Part shown: positions 34,476-44,189 of the stretch, one piece after another | How the letters are laid out: each line of letters opens with the position of its first letter | Numbering within the stretch: the stretch's first letter is position 1 | Origin: Rosa chinensis | Lineage: Eukaryota > Streptophyta > Magnoliopsida > Rosales > Rosaceae | Assembly: GCF_002994745.2 (NCBI RefSeq) | Contig: NC_037091.1 | Span: 24,309,789-24,373,788, forward strand | Length of the DNA stretch: 64,000 bases | Direction of reading: 5' to 3' | The notes under the pieces: model-generated | What the model was told of the DNA's origin: nothing | Seen by the model: the letters and a program-made list of their open reading frames with translations, nothing else | Databases searched by the model: none | Position numbers and translations under genes: made by a program

Positions 34476-36597
34476 AATAAGTCTCAAGTTGGCCTTCTAT
34501 CTTCACCACGTGGTTTTAGAATTTCTAACCTCATGTTTGCTGATGACTGTCTAATTTTTGCTAAGGCTACTAAGAAAGGAGCAAGGAACATTTCAAAAAT
34601 TCTTAACCTCTTTGTTGCTGCTTCAGGTCAGAAAATCAATTATCATAAATCTTCTCTCTATTTTTCTCCAAATGTCAATTCTAGTCTCAAAAATGATATT
34701 GTCAATATTTTGAACATTCAGTAGAAGGCTACAATAGGTAAGTATTTGGGTATCCATAATGTTATTTTTTGGAAGGATCCTATAAATGCGAAAGAACTTT
34801 TACTTAAATTATCAAATTAGTTGTCTGGGTGGAAGAAAGGAATACTCTCAAGGGCAAGTAGGTTAACCCTTATTAAATCTAACATTGCTGGTATGCCGAA
34901 TCACATTATGTCTTGTTTCAAATGTTCAAAGAAGTTGACCAACAACATTGATAAACAAGCCAGATCCTTTTTCTGGGGCTCAGACATGAAATGTGCTCCT
35001 GTTGCTTGGGAGGAGGTGTGCCAACCCAAGTCAACAGGTGGCTTGGGCATTAGACCTTCAGCTTATTTTAATAATGCAGCTATAGCTAAACTAGCTTGGA
35101 AAGTAATCAATGATCAGGATAACTGGTGGTCACAAATTATGAGAAGAAAGTATCTAAGAAAGGTTTCTTTTTTTCAGGCCAAGAAGAAACAGAAGAACTC
35201 TATTGCTTGGAGTGGTGTCTTGGATGCAAGAGACCTGATCATGAAAGGAATGAGGTGGATTATAGGTAATGGTAAGAATATTAAATTTTGGACTTTTAAT
35301 TGGGCCTTTGATTGTCATTTACTTCATCTCATTCCTGATAATAAAAGGAATATGATTAACCTAGAAGAATCAGTGGCTGAGTCTATTATTAATGGTAAAT
35401 GGGACAAGGCAAAGCTTGCTTTTGTTCTAGACCCTAATATTGTGAAGCAAATTCTTAGTATTCCTTTACCTGTATGTGAACAGGAAGATGAATATATTTG
35501 GGGTCCCTCCTCAAATGGTAAATTTTCTATTAAATCTGCTACGTGGTTGCAATATGATCATCTTCGTAAGCATAGCCAGTCCAAGTTGATTAATAAGCTC
35601 TGGAAGCTTAATGTTCAACCAAAAATTAAAATCTTTGGTTGGCTGTTACTGAGAGGAAGACTCAAAACGAGGGACAGACTTTCCAGGTTTGGGATTATTA
35701 ATGATAACTCGTGTCTTCTCTGTAATAGAGATAATGAGACTGCTGATCATTTGTTTGGCTATTGCGAATTCACTAAGGAAGTGTGGAGGTTGGCAAACAT
35801 TAACACCCCAGTGGACTAGGAGGAAGGATATCTCAAAGTTTTTGAGGAACTTTTCTTACTACAACCTTACAATGCTGACCTGTTTGCAAAGATTCTTACT
35901 TTATGCTGGCAGGTTTGGAAGACTAGAAATGATGTTATTTTCAGAACAGCTTCTGTCAATCCTATGTCAATTGTTATGGCAGTTGAAGCAATAATGAAAA
36001 GCTTTGCAGATCTTAACACTAGTACTAGTGGAGCAATAACTTCAAACCTTTCAACCACAATTAAGTGGTCTGCTCCTCCTAGTTCTTTTGTTAAAATCAA
36101 TTTTGATGGCTCAGTTAGAAGAGATTCAGCTGCTAGTGGTTTCGTTATCAGAGACCATAATGGAAGACCAGTTATTGCTGCAACCAAGTGTGTTGGCAAT
36201 TCTTCTACTCCTGTTGCAGAAGCTACTGCACTCCGGGATAGTCTAATTGCCGCCAAAGACAAAGGTTTTACAAGAGTTGAAGTTGAAGGAGACTCAAAGT
36301 TGGTTATTGATGTAGTTACAGGACGGGTGATTCCACCGTGGAGGCTACTCAAATTGATTGAAGACATTAGAACCATTGCAACTTCCTTTTCTCAAATTAC
36401 CTTTAAGCATATTTATAGGGAAGCAAACTTTGTAGCTGATGCTATTGCAAATTTAGGACATAATGCTGCTTCTCCTATGTCTTGGAGTGATAGGGTCCCA
36501 AGTGAGGCTTCTAGAGCCTTAATTTTTGACGTTGTAAACTTTGGTTGCCTAAGGGGCTTCCTTCTTTAAATTGTTTTTCTTTTCTTATAAAAAAAAA
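34476..36597 (+). mobile_element. 5'-truncated LINE (plant L1-type with RNase H)
   Basis: A 12-bp target duplication, ACTTTTTAAATA, lies at 34464-34475 and 36598-36609, and an A-run ends the element. The 5' end is cut within the reverse transcriptase, as usual for target-primed insertion. Coding remains include the FADD box of the reverse transcriptase, a zf-RVT cysteine/histidine region and a C-terminal RNase H. It inserted in an intron-like part of the captured 5PTase fragment inside the Helitron. Confidence 0.9.
34480..36569 (+). pseudogene. LINE ORF2 remnant: reverse transcriptase C-part, zf-RVT, RNase H
   Basis: One reading frame runs from about 34480 to the TAA at 36567-36569, broken only by three in-frame TAG codons (34722, 34818, 35817). 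In order it shows SSPRGFRISNLMFADDCLIF (the catalytic YADD-type box), LSGWKKGILSRASRLTLIK, a zf-RVT region with CLLCNRDNETADHLFGYC, and an RNase H fold with INFDGSVRRDSAASGFVIRD, EATALRDSL and YREANFVADAIANLGH. ORF2 copies element RNA into DNA at a nicked target. The missing 5' half and the stops make it dead, but the low decay suggests a fairly recent insertion. Confidence 0.9.
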
Positions 36598-36634
36598 ACT
36601 TTTTAAATACATCCCTTTCGGGTTTGTCTTTCAG

Positions 36635-36742
36635 AGTTTTTGTAGTAACCTGGAATGTAGGGGGAAACCTCCCCATGGTGGCCTTAATCTGGACAATTTT
36701 CTTCAGGTTAATAATCCATTAGACATATATGTCTTGGGGTAT
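36635..36742 (+). pseudogene. Captured inositol polyphosphate 5-phosphatase exon, frameshifted
   Basis: After a TTTCAG acceptor the plus strand reads VFVVTWNVGG, then with one base lost continues KPPHGGLNLDNFLQVNNP and LDIYVLGYG. This is the start of the 5PTase catalytic domain (type I, TWNVGG and DIYVLGFQE motifs). The enzyme removes the 5-phosphate from inositol phosphates and phosphoinositides. Here the FQE continuation is replaced and the frame broken, so it is a dead fragment carried by the Helitron. The acceptor and adjoining intron show genomic capture. Confidence 0.75.
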
Positions 36743-37674
36743 GGCTTCTCTTCTTATTTTTCGTCTTCTCTTCTGATATTCTTCAAGTTAATAATCCACC
36801 TTTTCCTAAATTCCTTTTGAATTTTGATTTTTTCTTAGCTGATTTCGATAAGATTACACAAGGTAGTTTTTGGACATACTATGCCAAGCTGACAAACTAG
36901 GTTTGTTTCTTTTACTATTTTTTATTTTACTTGCTGAGTTTTTTTCTTATCGTTTGTTTCTGGGTTTCGATGGGTATATTTGTTTTCCACCTACTCTTGA
37001 TATATAATTGTGCATACCTACTATGAGTGTCAAGAGAAAAATATTTATCTCAGATATACTGCATGTATATCAACAATGGAAACTTGGAGCAGTGACTTCA
37101 TGGAGGTATTCGTCACCATATATATCTCACTTTGCCTTTGATGCCAAGGTGTTGTTCTTATTTAACAAGATATACTTTTTGCAGTCTTGCTTATTTACAC
37201 AACACTATTGAACCAAAGTTGATGCATCGAGACATTAAGCGAAAGCTTCTTCTTGGCCACTAAGCACTTTGTAAAGTAATATACCATTTAGGGATGAGAG
37301 AGCAGTTACTGACATTGGTTAGCCAAATCAAGTCTGACTGATAAGAAAAATTGAATTCAAGAGGGGAGTTGCCTCCAAGTGAGGTACTGCTAATGCTGCT
37401 GGATGCAACTGTTGGACAGCAAAACAGGAAGCTGAGTGTCTAGAGGGATACCTATTGGATCATAGAACAATTTGTGGTGATGGAAATCAAAGGCTTGGAG
37501 GAATCAGATGATATGGAAGTACTTAGTAGAGCAGTTCAATTGGGAACAGTTTCCGTCTCTTCACAAAAATACTATTCCGATTGATGTAATATATGGTATT
37601 TTATCAGTTTGATCAATAATAAAGTCATTTTCAATTATATCTTTTATTATTGTAAATTATTACAACAACAAATT

Positions 37675-37703
37675 CCGCAGCAAAGCGCGGGTACCATTTC
37701 TAG
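37675..37703 (+). promoter_or_regulatory. Helitron 3' terminal hairpin and CTAG end
   Basis: CCGCAGCAAAGCGCGG can fold with a CCGC/GCGG stem, followed by a short spacer and CTAG at 37700-37703, then host T. A hairpin a few bases before CTRR is the Helitron termination signal. Confidence 0.8.
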
Positions 37704-37820
37704 TTATATCTACTACTAGTGTCTTTTTTAGTGTTGCTGTTGTATAAATGCTTGGCCTATATTACAATGCTAAATCAAATAATTTGTTAGTAACCATATT
37801 ACAAGAATATCCGGGGAGGA
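37704..37820. repeat. Remainder of duplication unit 1 beyond the Helitron
   Basis: 117 bp beginning TTATATCTACTACTAG and ending CCGGGGAGGA, matching 43576-43692 with about six differences. It is the sequence that followed 20074 before the Helitron inserted. Confidence 0.85.
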
Positions 37821-38008
37821 TTTCTGGACCTTATGGCCGCGTTTGTTCGCGTGGATTAATAATTGGATAGGATAAAAATATATCCAAGCTAGTGTTTGGT
37901 GGTTCAAATTATTCTGGGATTGGATATTTAAATCTTGTCAGAGTAGGATATCAACTCCTGCTGGAGAGGTGGGATATGCACAACGGTACAAGATTATAAC
38001 GAGAACCA
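37821..38008. other. Junction segment between the two duplication units
   Basis: 188 bp not shared with unit 2 beyond 43692. It holds GGCCGCGTTTGTTCGCGTGG and GTGTTTGGTGG words that resemble MITE arms, but I see no matched ends. It may be an insertion or filler at the duplication joint. Confidence 0.45.
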
Positions 38009-39404
38009 TCCTTGTGTTTCATTGACTGAATCAAGGTTGTACTTTCCTTAGGTGCTTGATAGAGTGCGTTCTGTAAGTAGTCTAGTGGTGTGAAGACGCA
38101 GCAGGAATTTCGAGGTGAGTAATCTCACAAGGTTCATTTACGAATGGAATTACCTTTATCGTTTTGAGAGTTATTGATTTAACTGCAAACTATAGTTGGT
38201 ATTAACAGGCAATCCTGAGCGGATGACTACGTATATATATATTTACGTGAAATATATATGTTTTGGTGGGTTTGTGGATTTATGGAAACAATATGCATGA
38301 ATGATGCTTTTATTGTTTTGGGTTGTGATTGTTGTGGAAAAATGATTTCTATTGTTTTGAAAAGCATTGAGATTTGTGTAACATTTTGGGTCCAATGAGA
38401 CTCCTTTAAATGTTTTATTCCGAGGGACTGTGTGGCCCGAGGATTTAATGTCACAAATTGACTTTTGGCAGTATATCGTAAGGTTGAACATTGGCCGAGG
38501 TGACAGGTTACGATATATTCAGTTAGAACTCTAGTCTGTCTGCTAGTGTAATTTATGGGGTAACGGTGCGAGGTTATATCTAGCTCATGAATTTGTGTTT
38601 TAAGGAACAAGGTGTGAGTTGCTTCCTTATATACAATTTATAGGAAATCAAGATGTGAGTTGCTTTCCTTATTTCGTGATTTGAATAGGAAATCAAGGTG
38701 TGAGTTGCTTTCCTTATTTCATGATTTGAATAGAAAATCAAGGTGTGAGTTGCTTTCCTTATTTCGTTATTTGAATAGGAAATCAAGGTGTGAGTTGCTT
38801 TCCTTATTTCGTGATTTGAGTAGGAAATCAAGGTGTGAGTTGCTTTCCTTATTTCGTAATTTGAATAAGAAAACAAGGCGTGAGTTACTTTCTTTAGTTG
38901 GTATTTAAGGAATCAAAAAGTGAGTTGTTTTCCTTGGTTTTGGCATGAGTTGTTTTGTGGTGGTTCTGAGTTACTCATACGGGTTTGCAAAAGTTTTCCT
39001 GGTTTGCTGTGTGACAACTCGGTGCACCATTCAAACGGTGTAGGGGTTAATCCTGCAGGTTAGGATAATCGTGGCTGAAACTGAGGTAGCGCCTTTGCTG
39101 CTTTTTAGTAGGAAGCCATTTTTATGACTTTACCTTTGATAAGGACTTCTGTTGTGTAGTTAACTCTGAGGAGCATTTACGTTTTATTTTGTGTTGACAA
39201 TTTAATTCGTAAGCTTATGTAATATATGACTCTGTACATGGAGTGGGTCAATATTGACACAGTGGGTTCAGAGCATCAATATGTAATTAATTTAAAAGGG
39301 AAAAAGTTTCCAGCTATTTTGTATTGATGGCTGAACGATCACGCATATATAAGTATGGGATTGTATATCTATTTTTATTTGTGTTAAAAATCAGGGGCAT
39401 GACA
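38009..39404 (+). mobile_element. Truncated Tekay-like LTR in duplication unit 2
   Basis: It corresponds to 14939-16439 of the 3' LTR, including the 45-bp array with about six units (38605-38910), and ends GGGGCATGACA followed by the same CCTACTCAGC flank. It arrived by duplication, not by its own insertion. Confidence 0.85.
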
Positions 39405-40700
39405 CCTACTCAGCTCCAAGCCCTAGCCTCATCAAGATCTTCTCCATCTCTCAATCTCACCTATCAATTTGTAATCCCTTCATAATCCACGCCCTCCATG
39501 CCACCACCGTGTTTTCAGTGATTACCCAATCTTCTTCCCCCGCCACCTCTTCCGGTGCGTCTTCTCAGATTTCTTGTTTCAATTGTTACTTCTGATCATA
39601 ATGTGTTGTGTTGAGATTTTGATTGGAAATGACTAATTAGAGGAAGAAAAATGAGCAAGTAAGGTCGGGTCAAAAGCTGAAAAGTGGGTCCACTATGTCG
39701 GTGCCAACACAGCTTCTGACGTCATGTTTGAAGCCAAATTTGAAATTTGGACTTGGCTGATGGAAATTGGAAGTGCAGGGATGATCATGATTAAAAAAAA
39801 AAAGGTTAGGGATCAAACTAATGTTTGCCCCAAAGTTTGAGGGGGCAAACTGAATCTAGTCTTAAAATAAATGCAAAAGTTGAGAGTAAAATGATCCTAT
39901 CCAAATCTTCTTATATAATTTTTTCTTGTTTCGTTTTGAGAAGAAACTTAAGTTTTATTAGAATGATAGAGAACAAGAAGTCCTGAACCAAGCTAAAGGA
40001 CTTATAACTAACAAGAGCAAAAGAACTTCAAGATAATAACATTAATCAAGTCACTATAATTTTCCAATAAACAAAAATGTTAGATCTATAGATTTATACC
40101 TAAAAAAGGGAAGCATTTGAAGTGTACAAAAAATATTTCTACTTTTTAAGCTTTGCACTACCACAAAATTGAAGAGATACAGAAATATAGTGTGTCTGAA
40201 GAACTAGAGAAGATAAGGGAAAAAAAAGTGATATACCTTAAGCAAGAAGTGAAAATTTCAGTAAAAGATTCCGTTAAATGAAGTATGATCCATTAGCTGA
40301 TGAAATAACATGACGATATACTCCATTAAATCAAGTAACATGACCATATATCTTCATGTATAATGTAATCAGTATTTTTTTTTTTTTCGTTTTGAGAAGA
40401 AACTTAATTTTTATTAGAATGATAGAGAACAAGAAGTCCTGAATCAAGCCTAAAGGACTTTAAACTAATAAGAGCAAAAGGACGCCAAGATAATAACATT
40501 AATCAAGTTACTACAATTGTTCAATAAAAAAAAGAAGTTATAGATCTATAGATTTATACCCAAAAAATGCAAGCATTTGAAGTGTACAAAATATATTTCT
40601 ACTCTAAGCTTTGCACTACCACAAAATTGAAGAGACAGAGAAATATAGTGTGTCTGAAGAGCTAGAGAGGATAAAGGGAAAAAAATGATATACCTTAAGC

Positions 40701-41144
40701 CAGTGGCGTAGCTAGAAATTTCATCTAGGAGAGGGTCAAAATATAATCAAGCTATTACATTGAAGAAAAAGAAAAAATCGTTTACTAACACAATTGCTCA
40801 TGTAATGAAATTTTTACATAATTACCTTATACCTTGATAAATTACATGACGAATGATACTGATTTGTTTGACAATTAGATTGATTTATTGGAGAATATTA
40901 ATTGTGATTCCATTTGCATTTATAGAAATTGAAAGAGGAAAGCATCAAATAGTAAAAAGGAAATTAATTAATGTATTTAATTAGGTCAAAGATGAAACTG
41001 ATTAGCCGAAGAAGCATACTTTTCATTTCTTAGGAGGGTCATTAAAGTATATAATATCTATCTATATGGAATGGTTGACCAATCAAGAGTTAGAATGAAA
41101 ATTTGAGAAGGGTCAGCTGACCCTTCTCGCCCTATACGCCCATG
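40701..41144. mobile_element. hAT-type MITE (444 bp)
   Basis: The ends are CAGTGGCGTAGCTAG and TATACGCCCATG, with short imperfect inverted termini. The 8-bp duplication CCTTAAGC (40693-40700) and CCTTGAGC (41145-41152) matches at 7 of 8 positions. Unit 1 of the duplication keeps the empty site CCTTAAGC once, near 17694. The element therefore inserted after the duplication. Confidence 0.85.
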
Positions 41145-42715
41145 CCTTGAGCAAGAAGTGAAAGTTTCAGTAAAATGATTCTGTTAAACGAAGTTTACTA
41201 TCGTAGATGAAACAATGGTCATCCCTCCTTCCAAGGAAGGAGATGAAGACCTGTATAGAAGAGTTGCTTTTGCAATTCCTGATTTGTGCGTAGGCGTGTC
41301 ATGCCCTGAATTTTGAATAAAGAAAACCGAAACGCGATAAACTCAACGATTTGCGCAAATTGCATACCAACGAATGCTAGTAGGTATAGCATTCTGTCTG
41401 ACAATCCGGGGAAGTCACCAGAAACAGTATGAACAAGTACCCCAAGTCCTTGATATGAGCATTTTATGCAACATTTATGTTGTTAGTCCCTATATTAATC
41501 TTTGTTAATTTTCTCTATTTTCTTTTTAGTTTGTTTACTTTTGTGTTTATTAGGTATTTTGGAGCAAATATATGAAAAGAAGATAATAAAGGGAAAAAGA
41601 GGCGTAAATAAGGTAAAGCTAGTAATCCTAGCCCGAGAAAGAGACCTTGATGGATCGAAGAGCCTAATTCATGGAGAATACGCAAAAAAAGATATTCTCA
41701 TAGATATTGATGATGACATGGCGTATTTTCATTGGACAAGTTACGTGGAGAAGCAATTGATTTCGATGAATCCTAAACTTGATTTTAGGATTTTTCTGCT
41801 TTCTTTTTCTTCTATGAAACTCTTTGTGCTTTCATTCAAAATTCGAACAATGAGTAACTTTAGTTGGGAGCTGTTTGAACTTTGAAGCCTCAATCATGAT
41901 TGTATTGCTATGCTATGACTTTTAGTTAGTTAGTTTTATTTGTTTAATGGATGAAAACCTAATTTCTATTTTCACTTTTCATTCATCATCCCATCATAAA
42001 ACCGGTTATGCAATTGAGGCCAATCTTTGCGTCTTCCGTTTAAGCGCTCTAAACTACCCTCATTGTTCCACTCGCTTCAATTCTCAGCCTCCACCGTTTT
42101 GAGAAGACGAGCATGACGATGTGAATGAGAGCGTGGACAACGAGATCAACGATCACTAGCTCCCCCAATCCCTTCTCAGCCATCATCTGTACTCCTCAAC
42201 AACAACATGCCTATCTCTCTATCTCCGCCGGTGAGTACTGAACTGGATGAATAGTTCTAGAACAGATCGATTCGCATGAAGCAACTCGTTCTAATTCAGC
42301 TCCACGCGAGTTCGTCATGATGGAGTTTGCAAAGCCAAGTGGAGCGATGAGGGGGAGCTAGCTTGATGAACCGGCGAGCAGTTCAGAAGTTCCTGCAAGT
42401 GCTGATCACGACCGAGGGCAATTTGATCATTAAATTTGATTAAAATTAGGCTTATAGCACTGGCTACAATTCAAGGGCTTAAAAAGAAATAATGGAAAAA
42501 GAAGGGCTTCATATGAACAAAACTCTAAGAAAGGAGGCTTTGAGGGACTGCCCAACAAAACAACGAAAAAGGAAAAAGAAATTAAAAAAACAAACCCTAA
42601 TTTTGAAGGTTGAAGATAAAATAAGAGGAAAGACGGTGAAACAACAGCACCGTCTCATTGAATCCTCCGACATCTGAATCCTCCAACATTTTCTCATTGA
42701 AATTCAAGCTCAACC

Positions 42716-43268
42716 ATGGAAGTCCAGGAGTCACAGGAACGGAAGTCGAGCTCCGACGTACTCCATCTACAGCCTATTCTTGCCGACCATGGGCCTCCGC
42801 AACACCGCCGTGGACTTTCTGTTCAATTTCCTCACCACTTCCGACGAGGCCGAAGTCGAGGCTCGCCTCTTCGAGGAAGACGCCTTCGCCGCCTCCAGAA
42901 TGATTATCGGAGCGATCTACTCCAACGAGATCAGCGATCGCGTGCTGGAGGTCCTCAAGGCTAAGAACACCGGCGCTTCTGCTGCTGAAAAGGACGCCCT
43001 GTTGTTGCCGGACGTTGGCATGCGCAAGCCCTTCGTGGGCATTATTATCAAGAACCTCAGCAGTCCCTCCTCTCCCTGGAGGCCCTTCGGCACCCTCTCC
43101 ACCGACGAGGCCAAAGCCCTGGCTCCCTTCATCGAGCGAGAAGCCTTCCTCGCCGCCAGGATGAAGATCCGTAAGATCTACATCCGTGAGGTCTGCAAGC
43201 GCATGTTGGAGATCAAACACAAGAACGCCGCTGCTTCTGCTGCTGGAAACATCGCGTCGGAGACGTAG
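42716..43268 (+). pseudogene. Second WPP-like gene copy, frameshifted
   Basis: The original start is present at 42716, but four extra bases (GTAC, near 42758) shift the frame after residue 14 relative to the intact copy at 19243. An ATG at 42789 in good context could restart a 159-codon product that keeps both WPP-like blocks (LRNTAVDFLFNFL...YSNEISDRVLEVLKAK and IIKNLSSPSSP...YIREVCKRMLEIKHKN). The end is also changed: a TAG appears 11 residues before the intact stop. The copy is either a pseudogene or an N-terminally shortened protein. Expression data would decide. Confidence 0.65.
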
Positions 43269-43699
43269 GAATTGTGGTGTGCTTGCGGCAATTGCCAGTG
43301 AGTATGTCTAAGACTGAGGAATTGTCAGTGTTGGCCATTTGTAGCTTTAAATCTATTTCGTACTGATTATGGATTTCTTATGATGCCTACTCTAGTATAA
43401 CAACCTTCTCTGTTTAAATACTTGGGTATTATCGCAATATGCTTCCATTGTTTGTGTTTTATATGATGCGGTGGTTTGGTGTTTCGTTAATTAGTATCCA
43501 TCTGCTTTCTTAAACAATATAATGAAATCGATGCATTCTCAATTGGAAATTTTGAAAATTTTCGTTTACTGCTCATTATATCTACTGCTAGAGTCTTTTT
43601 GAGTGTTGCTGTTGTATTAATGCTTGGCCTATATTACAATGCTGAATCAAATAATCTGTTAGTAACCATATTACAAGAATATCCGGGGAGGATATAAGG

Positions 43700-44189
43700 T
43701 CCGGAAGTTCTTTGGTGCTGCATGTCTTTGTTTTTTATTAGACCCTAATCAATTTATTTTGCATGATGATGATGATGATGATATGTGGTTTGGCTTGTTG
43801 TCAGTATATATGGTAGGATTGCAATGGTATAAGAGTTTCGTAATTGAGCTTGTCAACTTAAGCTTTTTGGTGAGAGGGATATGGGCCAATGTTCCTCGAA
43901 GCATTCTTATACAGCCCTATTTCTGTTCCTCGAAACATTCTTATACAGTTCTAGCTATTCCTTCTTCATGCATGTTAAAACTGGTCTCTGTTCATGCTTC
44001 TCTACTTTTGTTTCCCATTATGCTGTATCAGTTGTGGATGATCAGGAAAGGAAAGGTGATTTGTGTTTCATCATTTGCTGGAATTCCATCTTCATTTCCT
44101 GTAAAGCAAATTTTATCTCTTTGTTATTTTATGAGTCTTATTAGTGCAAATTCTTCAGTTTCTGAGCAAATGTAATTTCCAGACTTGTT
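43700..44189. other. Spacer after duplication unit 2
   Basis: It has a GAT trinucleotide run (43763-43782) and a short direct repeat of TTCCTCGAAGCATTCTTATA at 43892 and 43927. The 138-codon frame here starts in the trinucleotide run and resembles no family, so I do not call a gene. Confidence 0.5.

Larger units (their letters stand above)
20075..37703 (+). mobile_element. Helitron with nested insertions
   Basis: The 5' end reads TTTACTATATACGAAAGCTC, close to the plant Helitron start TCTACTATA with C to T at position two. The 3' end is a GC hairpin followed by a short spacer and CTAG. Insertion lies between A (20074) and T (37704) with no target duplication, as Helitrons do. The second duplication unit preserves the uninterrupted site, GCTCA then TTATATCTAC, at 43571-43586, which fixes both ends to the base. 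Removing the CACTA and LINE insertions leaves about 3.4 kb. No Rep-helicase is visible, so it is non-autonomous. It carries a 5PTase exon. Confidence 0.8.
38009..43692. repeat. Segmental duplication, unit 2
   Basis: This unit starts in mid-LTR (CTTGTGTTTCATTGACTGAA) and repeats unit 1 in order: LTR end (to 39404), TIR-arm sequence, tandem doublet, unidentified stretch, WPP copy and the Helitron empty site. A hAT MITE (40701-41144) is the main extra insertion. The LTR part lacks its 5' half, confirming that duplication started inside the existing LTR. Confidence 0.85.

Noticed and set aside
37223..37260. Protein kinase HRDIK motif
   Set aside because: Only five residues match; the expected downstream DFG and other motifs are absent.
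37704..43692. 117-bp direct repeats read as LTRs or a long target-site duplication
   Set aside because: No TG...CA ends, PBS or purine tract. Continuity of unit 2 through the second copy fits a Helitron empty site better.
43759..44175. 138-codon open frame starting with an Asp run
   Set aside because: The start lies in a GAT microsatellite and the rest has no domain or codon bias.
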